Positions 1 to 7,744 are shown, counted from the stretch's first letter. The stretch: 12,493 bases of DNA from Planctomycetia bacterium (GCA_022616395.1 JAKEEV010001196.1:1-12493), one strand, 5' to 3'. Made by a program: numbers and translations. The notes: a model not told the origin generated them from the letters alone.

Positions 1-78
1 GCCGTACTTCGCGGCCAGTTCGGCAACTGGGACATCTTCACAGAACAGAGCGCGCTCGCGATACTCGAAGTGGTCCAT
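1..78 (-). CDS. lysA: Diaminopimelate decarboxylase, N-terminal fragment
   Basis: Partial gene: only the first 26 codons lie in the window, and it runs off the left edge. The peptide begins MDHFEYRERALFCEDVP and continues VAELAAKYG, which matches the usual start of bacterial LysA, where a short strand and an 'EDVP(V/L)xxLAxxxGTP' segment precede the PLP-binding TIM barrel. LysA decarboxylates meso-diaminopimelate to L-lysine in the cytoplasm, the last step of lysine synthesis. The ATG at 78-76 has no Shine-Dalgarno; the bases before it are a run of CACCACACC type. The active-site lysine and the rest of the barrel are outside the window, so the call rests on the N-terminal pattern alone. It is divergent from the lipoprotein gene at 215. 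Confidence 0.8.
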   Translation of the reverse strand, partial: MDHFEYRERALFCEDVPVAELAAKYG

Positions 79-214
79 GATTGTGTGGTGGTGTGGTTTG
101 GATCACAGGGCGGAAACCCTGTGAACAGATTCATCGTGGCATATCTTATCGGGTAGTCCTCGCAAACCCACGAATCATGCTGGCAGGATGATTGATCCCT
201 GAGAGGCTTACCTC
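79..214. promoter_or_regulatory. Divergent spacer between lysA and the lipoprotein gene
   Basis: This 136-nt spacer separates two divergent starts, so promoters for both genes must lie here or overlap the coding ends. I see no convincing -35/-10 pair; the AT-rich stretch around 141-150 (ATATCTTATC) is the best -10 candidate but has no matching -35. A GAGAGG Shine-Dalgarno at 201-206 serves the ATG at 215 with an 8-nt gap. The spacer contains the palindrome described at 103-124. Confidence 0.4.
103..124. repeat. 8-bp palindrome between divergent genes
   Basis: TCACAGGG (103-110) and CCCTGTGA (117-124) are exact reverse complements around a 6-nt CGGAAA loop. It lies 25 nt upstream of the lysA ATG and 91 nt upstream of the lipoprotein ATG. 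It could be an operator, a leader hairpin, or one more dispersed repeat unit. It lacks the GTAG foot seen in the other palindromes of this window. The pairing is seen directly; any role is inferred. Confidence 0.55.
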
Positions 215-1081
215 ATGAAGCTGAATACACTCTGGCGTGTGTCGGCGGTTGTGGTCGCCGTGGTCTGCGCCGTACTCATCGGATGCAGCGAGAAGAAGGA
301 GACGCCGCCCGCTCCGACGCCCGAACCCGGCCCGCCCGCCGAACCGCAAGCACCCGGCCCGCTTGGAGAGCCGAAGTTCTCGCTCTCGATCAACGAGTTC
401 ATCGCGGAGTACCTGGAGAACTCGCGCGAGGCGGACAAGAAATACTTCAGCACCGTCGTCGAACTCAGCGGCACGGCCAGCCTTGCCACGGTGGAACTCA
501 ACGCGGATGGCGTACCAGTCGGCAAGCCGGGTCATCACAAGGCCACTTTCACGCTGAGCGAACCAAACGCGAAGCGCCACGAAACGGTCATCGTTCGCGG
601 GCTGTCGATTGCGACAATCGGCAAGGTACTCGAGGGCCAGAAGCTCAAGGTGAAGGGCAAGGTGGCAAAACACCAGCGCCTTCAGCCGGTCGAGATGCTC
701 TTCGCGGAGGTGGTCGATTTTGGGGCGGACGCCGGCGTGCCGGTGACAGTTGCGGAACTCACCGCCAGCCCCGCGGAACTCACCCAACTGGCAAAGAAAT
801 GCGAGGGGAGATCGGCGGTGGTCAAGGCGACTATCGCCAACAGGCTCACCGAGGGCGATCGGGAAGTGATCGAGATCGAAACCCCTGGCGAGAAAGTGAA
901 GTGCTATCTCGCCAACGGAATCGCGACGGTATTCACTTCCGGGCTGGAAAAGGGCAAGCAAGTCACGCTCGCGGGCACACTGAAACTCAACAATGAAAGG
1001 ATCAAGGACGACACCAAGGACGAGATCAAGTGGTGGATCGAGATGCGCGACTGCGTCCCGGTGAACTTGCCAGCGCCCTGA
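215..1081 (+). CDS. Lipoprotein with two OB-fold (tRNA_anti-like) modules
   Basis: A 288-residue predicted lipoprotein. A basic start (MKLNTLWR) is followed by a hydrophobic stretch and the lipobox LIGC, giving lipidation at Cys24. A proline-rich linker (about 29-53) then leads to two related beta-rich modules. Module 1 spans roughly 58-170 (VVELSGTASL ... GQKLKVKGKV ... FAEVVDF) and module 2 roughly 177-284 (GRSAVVKATI ... GKQVTLAGTL ... MRDCVPV). The pattern 'strand, V-GxV, long loop, GQxVxVxGxx, closing strand' fits the tRNA_anti-like OB fold common in planctomycete exported proteins; no binding partner can be deduced. The ATG at 215 has a GAGAGG Shine-Dalgarno at 201-206. The TGA stop is followed after 2 nt by a GTAG-foot hairpin. 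The gene lies between lysA and the argH run, on the opposite strand from both. Confidence 0.85.
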   Translation: MKLNTLWRVSAVVVAVVCAVLIGCSEKKETPPAPTPEPGPPAEPQAPGPLGEPKFSLSINEFIAEYLENSREADKKYFSTVVELSGTASLATVELNADGVPVGKPGHHKATFTLSEPNAKRHETVIVRGLSIATIGKVLEGQKLKVKGKVAKHQRLQPVEMLFAEVVDFGADAGVPVTVAELTASPAELTQLAKKCEGRSAVVKATIANRLTEGDREVIEIETPGEKVKCYLANGIATVFTSGLEKGKQVTLAGTLKLNNERIKDDTKDEIKWWIEMRDCVPVNLPAP

Positions 1082-1083
1082 GA

Positions 1084-1106
1084 GTAGGACAGGCATCTTG
1101 CCTGTC
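1084..1106 (+). repeat. GTAG-foot hairpin repeat, copy 1
   Basis: A 23-nt unit: foot GTAG (1084-1087) then the hairpin GACAGGCA-TCT-TGCCTGTC (1088-1106) with an 8-bp perfect stem and 3-nt loop. It starts 2 nt after the TGA of the lipoprotein gene, in that gene's orientation. Copies 2 and 3 are identical in sequence. The foot-plus-palindrome plan resembles REP elements; it may also act as a transcript 3' end. Confidence 0.9.
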
Positions 1107-1113
1107 TGTTGAT

Positions 1114-1136
1114 GTAGGACAGGCATCTTGCCTGTC
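1114..1136 (+). repeat. GTAG-foot hairpin repeat, copy 2
   Basis: An exact direct copy of the 23-nt unit at 1084, with a 30-nt period (7-nt spacer TGTTGAT). It can pair along its full 23 nt with the inverted copy 3 around a 10-nt loop (1137-1146). That gives a long stem between the convergent lipoprotein and DUF3817 genes, a plausible two-way transcription barrier. Confidence 0.9.
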
Positions 1137-1146
1137 ATTGGGAAGA

Positions 1147-1169
1147 GACAGGCAAGATGCCTGTCCTAC
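1147..1169 (-). repeat. GTAG-foot hairpin repeat, copy 3, inverted
   Basis: An exact inverted copy of the 23-nt unit. Its foot GTAG reads on the minus strand at 1169-1166, and bases 1168-1166 (TAG) are the stop codon of the DUF3817 gene. The repeat therefore overlaps the end of the coding region rather than merely following it. Confidence 0.9.
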
Positions 1170-1492
1170 GAAGAGGTGACCGGCTCCGGTTGCTCGACCG
1201 CTTTCAGCTTGCGGTCGATGACGAATGGCCCGAACGGGATGATTGATGCAATCGCCGCCATGCCGACATGCTTTCGCAGGAGGTGACCTTGCCCCCACGC
1301 GACGAACGTGACCGTCGCATACGCGATGAACAACAGTCCGTGAACCAGTCCGACCCAGAATACGACTTGCTTGCCCACATCCGGCACGCCTGAGAGATAC
1401 TTCATCGGCATCGCGACAAAAAACAATATCAGAGCCGAGACGCCTTCAATCATCCCAACTCCGCGTACTCGTCCGACTGGTGTCTGAAACAC
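1166..1492 (-). CDS. DUF3817 family small membrane protein
   Basis: A 108-residue integral membrane protein. It begins MFQTPVGRVRGVGMIEGVSA, the start pattern of the DUF3817 (YdzA-like) family, and carries the family's 'AMPMKYLSG' and 'VGLVHGLLFI' segments. Three membrane segments are likely at about 12-29, 43-66 and 74-92, with a charged tail ending EQPEPVTSS. The family's role is not known. The start is GTG at 1492-1490. It is chosen because GAGAGGG (1504-1498) sits 5 nt upstream and because the family motif begins at once; an ATG at 1506 is out of frame. It follows the protease-like gene by 24 nt and probably belongs to the argH transcript. The TAG stop is part of a repeat unit, so the last residues may have been set by its arrival. 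Confidence 0.85.
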   Translation of the reverse strand: MFQTPVGRVRGVGMIEGVSALILFFVAMPMKYLSGVPDVGKQVVFWVGLVHGLLFIAYATVTFVAWGQGHLLRKHVGMAAIASIIPFGPFVIDRKLKAVEQPEPVTSS

Positions 1493-1497
1493 GGCAA

Positions 1498-1504
1498 CCC
1501 TCTC
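1498..1504 (-). promoter_or_regulatory. Shine-Dalgarno deciding the GTG start of the DUF3817 gene
   Basis: GAGAGGG read on the minus strand lies 5 nt before the GTG at 1492. It supports the GTG start over any other codon nearby. Confidence 0.7.
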
Positions 1505-1516
1505 ATGGCTTGAGAT

Positions 1517-1951
1517 TCAACTTCCCTGGATGATATAGCTGTGGTTGCCGTGGAGTAGGCAGACGGTATCGCTCGGGCGATCAACGATCAGAGCGAATAC
1601 ACGCAGAAGATCAAAACCCAGAATTGATTCCTCAATCGCTCCTGCTTGCCCAAAGGCTGAGCGCGTACCGCCGATGTTGGCGTAAGAGCCATCGGTTGCG
1701 AGGAATCGGATTGTTGTCCAGACTTCGAGCGTTGGGACCGACCCACCAACTCCTCCGAGTTGGTGCGCTGCAATCGTTGTCGGACGTCCGAGCTTCTGGA
1801 GAACAGCCGGGGCGAGGACAGTGACGTCCCCGCCTGTATCGATCAGAAAGTCGCAGCCGATCCAGTCGCCTGAAGAGGTCTCAACCTCCCCGTAGATCAT
1901 CGGTCGCCAGATGGCACTGCCGACCTGAGCCCAGCGTCCGTTGATTCGCAT
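1517..1951 (-). CDS. Retropepsin-like (clan AA) aspartic protease domain protein
   Basis: A 144-residue single-domain protein. Residues 34-46 hold the clan AA catalytic pattern, FLIDTGGDVTVL with Asp38-Thr39-Gly40. A glycine-rich GGVGG (66-70) could be the flap, and ESILGFDLLRVF (108-119) matches the hydrophobic-hydrophobic-Gly motif that packs against the active site. Such proteins are active as dimers, each chain giving one DTG. No signal peptide or membrane segment is seen, so it is probably cytoplasmic; the substrate is unknown. I start it at the ATG at 1951 (MRINGRW). A longer frame to 2035 exists, but its extra N-terminus (arginine-rich, MPARRPRTP) merely shadows the DUF5678 gene. A later ATG at 1900 is also possible. 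It overlaps the DUF5678 gene by 71 nt, implying coupled translation. Activity is inferred, not shown. Confidence 0.75.
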   Translation of the reverse strand: MRINGRWAQVGSAIWRPMIYGEVETSSGDWIGCDFLIDTGGDVTVLAPAVLQKLGRPTTIAAHQLGGVGGSVPTLEVWTTIRFLATDGSYANIGGTRSAFGQAGAIEESILGFDLLRVFALIVDRPSDTVCLLHGNHSYIIQGS

Positions 1952-2249
1952 AAATCTTCGGCCCCTGGAGTGTCGAAATGTGCTTCGTAAAGAACCCACG
2001 ACCTGGATTGGGGTGCGCGGCCTGCGCGCGGGCAATTACCTCGGCGGGATCATCCCCAACGAACAACTCTTGTCCCGCGACGCACACGAACTTGCCCGCG
2101 TGTTGCGCGATGATCTCCTCTGCATGGGCATTCCACCACGTAACGTTCTTATCGAACTCTGCGAGGACAGCGAGATTTGTAGCGCGTTCCTCATCCGAAA
2201 CCGGTGGTGTTTCGATGACGATCGGCGTCGGTTCAAGGGCACGGATCAT
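1881..2249 (-). CDS. DUF5678 domain protein
   Basis: A 122-residue protein. Residues 25-102 match the DUF5678 pattern: a helical stretch (LAEFDKNVTWWNAHAEEIIAQ), then GKFVCVAGQELFVGDDPAEVIARA, then the closing GFFTKHISTLQGPKIYAN. The family is small, uncharacterised and often found beside aspartic protease-like genes. The ATG at 2249 has GAGGTC at 2260-2255, 5 nt upstream. It begins 28 nt after the argH stop. The domain proper ends at IYAN (99-102); the last 20 residues (QRTLGSGRQ...) lie in the overlap and look unconstrained, since the same bases encode the start of the protease-like protein in another frame. It may be a partner, inhibitor or substrate of the protease; that is inference. Confidence 0.75.
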   Translation of the reverse strand: MIRALEPTPIVIETPPVSDEERATNLAVLAEFDKNVTWWNAHAEEIIAQHAGKFVCVAGQELFVGDDPAEVIARAQAAHPNPGRGFFTKHISTLQGPKIYANQRTLGSGRQCHLATDDLRGG

Positions 2250-2277
2250 GGCTTGACCTCGCGGGTCTGGGACACCA

Positions 2278-3654
<1,377 letters not shown>

Positions 3655-3766
3655 GTTGACCTCGACTTCCGCGATAAACATTTCTTACGATTTCCGCGCG
3701 CGGCTGACACTTTCCGCAGTCCGTGGGGGTACACATCGGCAACACAGTCCTGAAGGGAGACTCTCC
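3655..3766. promoter_or_regulatory. Divergent spacer between argH and the secreted-protein gene
   Basis: A 112-nt spacer between divergent starts. It must carry or overlap promoters for both, but no pair of boxes matches a sigma-70 consensus well enough to call. A strong AAGGGAGA Shine-Dalgarno (3753-3760) lies 6 nt before the ATG at 3767. I saw no ARG-box-like operator that I would defend. Confidence 0.4.
3658..3663 (-). promoter_or_regulatory. Shine-Dalgarno deciding the argH start
   Basis: GAGGTC on the minus strand ends 3 nt before the ATG at 3654 (GAGG core 5 nt before it). It lies inside the alternative 9-codon extension and so favours the shorter, family-typical start. Confidence 0.7.
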
Positions 3767-5386
3767 ATGCGATTCCGATGGTTGGCTGCCGCCGCGGTCG
3801 TATTCCTGACGAGCGGCCTTGCTTCCGCCCAGCCGAAAGTCGCCGAGCCGACAATTGAAGTGCGTTTGCGTTCGGTCAATGACCTGCTCGACAAGGCCGA
3901 GTTCGTCGCGGAGCTTGCCGGGAAGGAAGAATCCGTCAAGCAGGTTCGCGAACTCATCAAAGTGTTGAGCATGGACGGCAAGGGGATTGATGGGATCGAC
4001 CCGAAGCGCCCAATCGGTGCTTACGCGACGCTCGACAAGGACATCGCGACCAGTCCGGTCGTCGTCATGGTTCCAATCGCCGATGAGGAGACGTTCCTCA
4101 CGCAACTCAATGCTCGCTACGGTTTCACGGTCGAAAAGGGCAAGGACGGCACGCACAAGGTCGTGACCGACAAGCCGGGGATCGAAGAACTTCACTTGCG
4201 GTTTGCTAACGGCTATGTGTACATCGCCCGCGCGGTCAAGGACATCGACCCGAAGGGACTCATTCAGCCAAAGGCATACTTCGCGAAGGACGATGGCTCG
4301 GTGGCGTCGGTTCTGGTTCGCATCGATCAGATTCCCGATGACTTGAAGAAGTTCGCGCTTGGATACATCGAACTCGCGCTCAACGAGGAGCGCAAAAAGA
4401 ACGCGGAGAACGAGACCGCCGCCGAAAAGCAGTTGAAGGGCTTGGTGCTCGATGCCGTCCTCGCGGGCTTCAAGGGTTTGACCAATGACGGCAAGGAACT
4501 CTCTGTTCGCGTGTTCGCCGATCCGAAGACGGATGAACTGTCAGCCGAAGTCACGCTGACAGCAAAAAACGGTTCAGCCACTGCCAAGAACTTCTCAGCG
4601 CTTGGAAGTAAGACGAGCCTCCCCGCGGGCATCGTCGCGGTCACCAACCCGGCGGCACGCGCCAACGTGAAGATTGCCGTGACCGATGGCATGAGGAAGG
4701 AATATGTCGCCGCGATTGATGCGCTTCTGGCCGATGTGAAGAAGAACGCGCCTGCGGGTGCTGAGGACTGGTTCAAGCAGTTGGCGGACGCCATCGAGCC
4801 TTCGTTGAAGGCTGGCGAACTCGATGCGGCTGCATCGCTCATCGGTCCCGACGCGAAGGGGCGCTATCAGTTGATCGCCGCGCTCGGTGTGAAGGATGGG
4901 AAGAAGATCGAGAAGTTCGTGAAGGATCTCGCTCCGTTCATCGGCGAGGCGGGCGAGTTCACTTTCGACATCGAGAAGATCGGCGACTTCGCGCTGCATC
5001 GCATTGATTTGCGGAACACGCCAGACGAGTTCGAGAAGGCATTCGGCACGAAATCGATCTGGCTGGGCGTGTCGGACAAGCATCTGGTGTTGAGCATCGA
5101 ACCGGACGGCGCAACCATCAAAAAGGGACTGAAGGCGAAGGCAGTGCCCGTGGCCGTGATGTCGGGCGAGGTCTCACTCGCGAAGCTCTTGCCGCTGATT
5201 CAACCCGATCTGAAGCCGGATGAACTCAAGGCACTCATCAAGGACGCCTTTGGCGATGGCCCAACGACCGGCAAGGACACCATCGGCTTCAGCGTCGAAG
5301 GCGGCGACAAGCTGACGGTGAAGTTCAAGGTGAAGGGCAAGGCCGTGCGCTTGGGCGCAGGGCTGGATTTGCTCAAGGGGAAGTGA
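3767..5386 (+). CDS. Secreted protein of unknown function, about 540 residues
   Basis: I do not recognise a named family. The 539-residue product has a clear signal peptide (MRFRWLAAAAVVFLTSGLASA, predicted cut before Gln22) and no later membrane segment, so it should be periplasmic or exported. The mature part is rich in lysine, aspartate and alanine. Two segments look related. One (about 65-170) runs GAYATLDKD, VVVMVPIADEETF, LHLRFANGYVYIARAV. The other (about 360-455) runs GRYQLIAALGVKDGKK, FALHRIDL, SIWLGVSDKHLVLSIEP. Both share the order 'strand, -K-xxF-x helix, strand, display strand', which suggests an internal duplication similar in style to DUF3352-like proteins. The ATG at 3767 is chosen over an in-frame upstream ATG at 3590 inside argH because it has AAGGGAGA 6 nt before it and opens the signal peptide. 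The TGA is followed after 4 nt by a GTAG-foot hairpin. Confidence 0.8.
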   Translation: MRFRWLAAAAVVFLTSGLASAQPKVAEPTIEVRLRSVNDLLDKAEFVAELAGKEESVKQVRELIKVLSMDGKGIDGIDPKRPIGAYATLDKDIATSPVVVMVPIADEETFLTQLNARYGFTVEKGKDGTHKVVTDKPGIEELHLRFANGYVYIARAVKDIDPKGLIQPKAYFAKDDGSVASVLVRIDQIPDDLKKFALGYIELALNEERKKNAENETAAEKQLKGLVLDAVLAGFKGLTNDGKELSVRVFADPKTDELSAEVTLTAKNGSATAKNFSALGSKTSLPAGIVAVTNPAARANVKIAVTDGMRKEYVAAIDALLADVKKNAPAGAEDWFKQLADAIEPSLKAGELDAAASLIGPDAKGRYQLIAALGVKDGKKIEKFVKDLAPFIGEAGEFTFDIEKIGDFALHRIDLRNTPDEFEKAFGTKSIWLGVSDKHLVLSIEPDGATIKKGLKAKAVPVAVMSGEVSLAKLLPLIQPDLKPDELKALIKDAFGDGPTTGKDTIGFSVEGGDKLTVKFKVKGKAVRLGAGLDLLKGK

Positions 5387-5390
5387 CAAA

Positions 5391-5415
5391 GTAGGTGCCG
5401 CTTGCCGAGCGGCAC
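5391..5415 (+). repeat. 25-nt GTAG-foot hairpin, family A copy 1
   Basis: Foot GTAG (5391-5394), stem GTGCCGC (5395-5401), loop TTGCCGA (5402-5408), stem GCGGCAC (5409-5415); T5402 and A5408 can extend the stem to 8 bp. It begins 4 nt after the TGA of the secreted-protein gene and reads in the same direction. A second copy at 7865-7889 matches at 23 of 25 positions, the two differences being in the loop. Confidence 0.88.
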
Positions 5416-5420
5416 ACAAT

Positions 5421-5480
5421 CGGAGCCGCGACCGTCAGGGAGCGTTCTTAGCTCATCGCTCCCTGACGGTCGCGGCTCCG
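5421..5480. repeat. Perfect 24-bp inverted repeat
   Basis: Arms at 5421-5444 and 5457-5480 are exact reverse complements over 24 nt, around the 12-nt loop TTCTTAGCTCAT. Each arm begins, from the outside, with CGGAGCC. It is centred between the convergent genes ending at 5386 and 5508 and is flanked by two outward-facing GTAG-foot hairpins. It could form a very stable hairpin in transcripts of either strand. No coding frame in it looks real. Confidence 0.92.
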
Positions 5481-5511
5481 AAAGAAACCCGCCTCGGAAA
5501 GGCGGGACTAC
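5481..5511 (-). terminator. GTAG-foot hairpin with T-rich tail at the end of the beta-propeller gene
   Basis: On the minus strand: foot GTAG (5511-5508), stem T-CCCGCC, loop TTTCCGA, stem GGCGGG, then TTTCTTT (5487-5481). The 6-bp GC stem followed by a T-rich run makes this the best intrinsic terminator in the window for the minus strand. The foot's TAG (5510-5508) is itself the stop codon of the beta-propeller gene. Its 4+7+7+7 plan matches the other hairpin units, so it is both a repeat unit and a likely terminator. Confidence 0.7.
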
Positions 5512-6845
5512 TTCTCTGGCACCAATTCCACACACACCAACTCGTGCGGGCCGGCGTTCTTCCACGCCTCGCCGCCGTCGGTCTTGGCAAACAGGAAGCG
5601 ATCCGCGAACGCCGGGTGACCCCACACACGACCCTTCAGCACTTTCGTGCGCGATTGCTCCTCGTATTCCTTTGGCGTGAGGCGAGCCAGCACCAACTCG
5701 CCGTTGGCGTTGAGAGCCAGTATGCGGTCGGTGTTGTTCAGCCAGACGATGCTTGCGTGCGGATTGCGAGCGCGTGGCGAAAGCTGGTTGTCGTCATCCC
5801 AGAGCTTCTTGCCCGTTGCCAACTCGAAGCATGTCAGGCCAAATCCGCGATCATAACTGTAGACGTGCTTGTCTCGATAAAGAGGCTGAGACATCACTCC
5901 TCGAAGTGTCTTCGCATCCGTCCAGATCACCTCGGCGTCAGTCGGCTTCTCGCCTAACTTGATCGCCTTCGAGCCTTCCCAGTATCCCGTCACGAAGAGA
6001 ATGTCATCGTAGAAGACCGGAGACGTGATCGAGACGCCATAAGTCACTTCGTAGGGCACCTTCCAGAGAGCCTTGCCGGTGGCGGGGTCCATGCCGTGAA
6101 CGTTTTTCGGCGTCCAGATCACGATTTGCTTGCCGGACTTCGGCTGAATCACCACCGGAGTGCAATAACCAGTGGGATCATTCAGCGAGCGCCACACTTC
6201 CTTGCCGTTGGCGCGATCGAACGCGATCACGCACCCGTTGGCCTTCGCGCCCAGATGCACAATCAGGTTCTCTCCGTCAATCACCGGCGAACCGGCGAAT
6301 CCCCACTCCGGCACCTTCGCACCGAACTTCGCGACGGTGTCGTGTTGCCAGATGATCGCGCCGGTCTTCGCGTCGAAGCAGAAGAGGTGCCCGACCGCTC
6401 CGAGCGTGTAGACTTTGCCATCGTGGATCGTCGGCGAGACTCGCGGGCCGTTGGCGTAGCCGCCGAGGTTGCCGTAGCGCACCGGGTATTTGTGCTTCCA
6501 CAGTTCCTTACCCGTCTTCGCATCGAAGCACAGCATGCGTTCGGTGCCATCGGGCTTGCCGTCCTCGCCCTTCTCCTTGTCCTTCTTTTTGGGAATGGGA
6601 GATTCGAGGTCGAGCGTGTAGACGCGCCCGTCCGCGACCGTGATCCCCGCGTATCCGCCACCTACGGGTTGTTTCCACACGATCTTGAGTCCGGCTTCCG
6701 GCCACTTGTCGGGCAACTTCGGCGCGTTCCAGGAGCCATCGCCACGCGGTCCGCGCCACTTCGGCCAGTCCTCCGCAACCGCTCGCGGCGTTGCGAGGAC
6801 AGCCAGTGACCCAACAACCAACAATGTGAAACTCACGCGGCTCAT
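5508..6845 (-). CDS. Secreted PQQ-like beta-propeller protein
   Basis: A 445-residue exported protein. The signal peptide (MSRVSFTLLVVGSLAVLATP, RAVA) is likely cut after Ala24 and followed by DWPKWRGPRGDGSWN, the typical start of planctomycete PQQ-like beta-propellers. Propeller blades repeat 'G(K/R)VYTL ... CFDAKTGKELWKH': RMLCFDAKTGKELWK, LFCFDAKTGAIIWQ, VIAFDRANGKEVWR, GMDPATGKALWK, CFELATGKKLWDD. Such BamB-like folds often act as scaffolds or, with PQQ, as dehydrogenases; I see no sign that it binds PQQ, so the role is open. Its ATG overlaps the TGA of the oxidoreductase gene (ATGA, 6845-6842), implying coupled translation; GGGGAGA lies about 10 nt upstream. Its stop TAG is part of a repeat foot. 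Confidence 0.88.
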   Translation of the reverse strand: MSRVSFTLLVVGSLAVLATPRAVAEDWPKWRGPRGDGSWNAPKLPDKWPEAGLKIVWKQPVGGGYAGITVADGRVYTLDLESPIPKKKDKEKGEDGKPDGTERMLCFDAKTGKELWKHKYPVRYGNLGGYANGPRVSPTIHDGKVYTLGAVGHLFCFDAKTGAIIWQHDTVAKFGAKVPEWGFAGSPVIDGENLIVHLGAKANGCVIAFDRANGKEVWRSLNDPTGYCTPVVIQPKSGKQIVIWTPKNVHGMDPATGKALWKVPYEVTYGVSITSPVFYDDILFVTGYWEGSKAIKLGEKPTDAEVIWTDAKTLRGVMSQPLYRDKHVYSYDRGFGLTCFELATGKKLWDDDNQLSPRARNPHASIVWLNNTDRILALNANGELVLARLTPKEYEEQSRTKVLKGRVWGHPAFADRFLFAKTDGGEAWKNAGPHELVCVELVPEK

Positions 6846-7744
6846 ATCTTGATTGTCTCCCCGGCTCCGTGGTTGGAGCCGCTCTTGTTTGCGGCTTCGA
6901 TGAACGCCACCAACTCAATCGTCTCCGCGATGTCCAGCGGAGACTTGCCCGTCTTGAACATCTCGACGACCTTCTTGAGCAGCTCGCGATAGATGAACTT
7001 CGTCTCGACCTTCACCGGTTGAATTCCTTTCTCCGAGAAGCCGACAAAGCCGTAGCCGCTTGCGCCGGTGCGGATGCCGCGGAAGGTCGCGACTCGGCCA
7101 TCGGCCCACTGACCGGTTGCGACATCGACTCCCTTCTCGTGCGTGGAGGTGACGCGCTTGCACCCACGACCCATCAGCGTGTAGAGAATTTCGATTCCGT
7201 GAATGCTGTAGTGGAATAGCCCCGCGTTGCGCTCAGCGACCGGCGAGAGCGACGCGGGCGAGTAGACCACGCAGCCGACCAGCTTGCCGCGCTTGGCATT
7301 GGCGACGAAGTCCACCACTTCCGGCGCGTAGCGAAGCGAGGAGGAAGAAAAGAGCGGCAGCTTTTTCTTCTCGGCCAACTTCGCGATCTTCTTCGCGTCT
7401 TCGAGCGAGCAGGTATAAGGTTTATCGATGAAGCACGGGATACCCGCTTCAAGGAACGGTTTGGCGCGCTCGTAGTGAACCGTCCCGTCCACCGCTTCGA
7501 TGAGCATGCCGTCCACCTTGCCGATCATGTCTGCTGGTTTCTCGACAAGCGGCACGCCGAACTCTTTCATCTGCTTTGTGAACCCCGCGATGCGCTCCGG
7601 CGAGAGTTTCGATTCGCCGGGGCAGCCGATGACGATCTTCGCGCCATCGACGAATTGCTCCTTGTCGTTCCCGATGTGGTTGAGGCGCTGGGTGAAGGCG
7701 ACACAGTGCGATGTGTCGAAGTCGAGGATGCCGAGCTTGATCAT
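6842..7744 (-). CDS. Gfo/Idh/MocA-like oxidoreductase with altered nucleotide-binding loop
   Basis: A 300-residue protein, shorter than the usual 330-400. The first half looks like the family's Rossmann domain: an opening strand (IKLGILDFDTSH), VDGMLIEAVDG (77-87), then PFLEAGIPCFIDKPY with the family's E/D-K-P motif as Asp107-Lys108-Pro109, and a helix SLEDAKKIAKLAEKK. The second half has GLFHYSIHGIEILYTLMG with His178 and His182 near the usual catalytic histidine. The normal GxGxxG dinucleotide loop is replaced by LGILDFDTSH, so NAD(P) binding is doubtful. There is no signal peptide. The ATG at 7744 is preferred: an in-frame extension to 7885 only translates the repeat cluster. No good Shine-Dalgarno is present. 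It shares ATGA with the beta-propeller gene. Confidence 0.82.
   Translation of the reverse strand: MIKLGILDFDTSHCVAFTQRLNHIGNDKEQFVDGAKIVIGCPGESKLSPERIAGFTKQMKEFGVPLVEKPADMIGKVDGMLIEAVDGTVHYERAKPFLEAGIPCFIDKPYTCSLEDAKKIAKLAEKKKLPLFSSSSLRYAPEVVDFVANAKRGKLVGCVVYSPASLSPVAERNAGLFHYSIHGIEILYTLMGRGCKRVTSTHEKGVDVATGQWADGRVATFRGIRTGASGYGFVGFSEKGIQPVKVETKFIYRELLKKVVEMFKTGKSPLDIAETIELVAFIEAANKSGSNHGAGETIKI

Noticed and set aside
1084..1136. Direct repeats with 30-nt period, as in a CRISPR array
   Set aside because: Only two direct copies with a 7-nt spacer and one inverted copy, no cas genes, and each unit is a hairpin with a foot; this is a palindromic interspersed repeat.
146..1138. Long minus-strand open frame opposite the lipoprotein gene
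   Set aside because: It is the antisense shadow of a gene with a lipobox and Shine-Dalgarno; its N-terminus is translated from the 23-nt repeats and its composition (rich in Arg, His, Leu) is typical of shadows in GC-rich DNA.
3656..3691. TTGACC with GATAAA or TACGAT as a promoter for the gene at 3767
   Set aside because: Spacings of about 11 and 24 nt are wrong for sigma-70, and the -35 candidate overlaps the argH ribosome-binding site.
5402..5680. Short plus-strand peptide frame over the inverted repeat (with a PDGRGSE-like segment)
   Set aside because: Translation of a 24-bp inverted repeat and the antisense of the beta-propeller gene; no sign of being coding.
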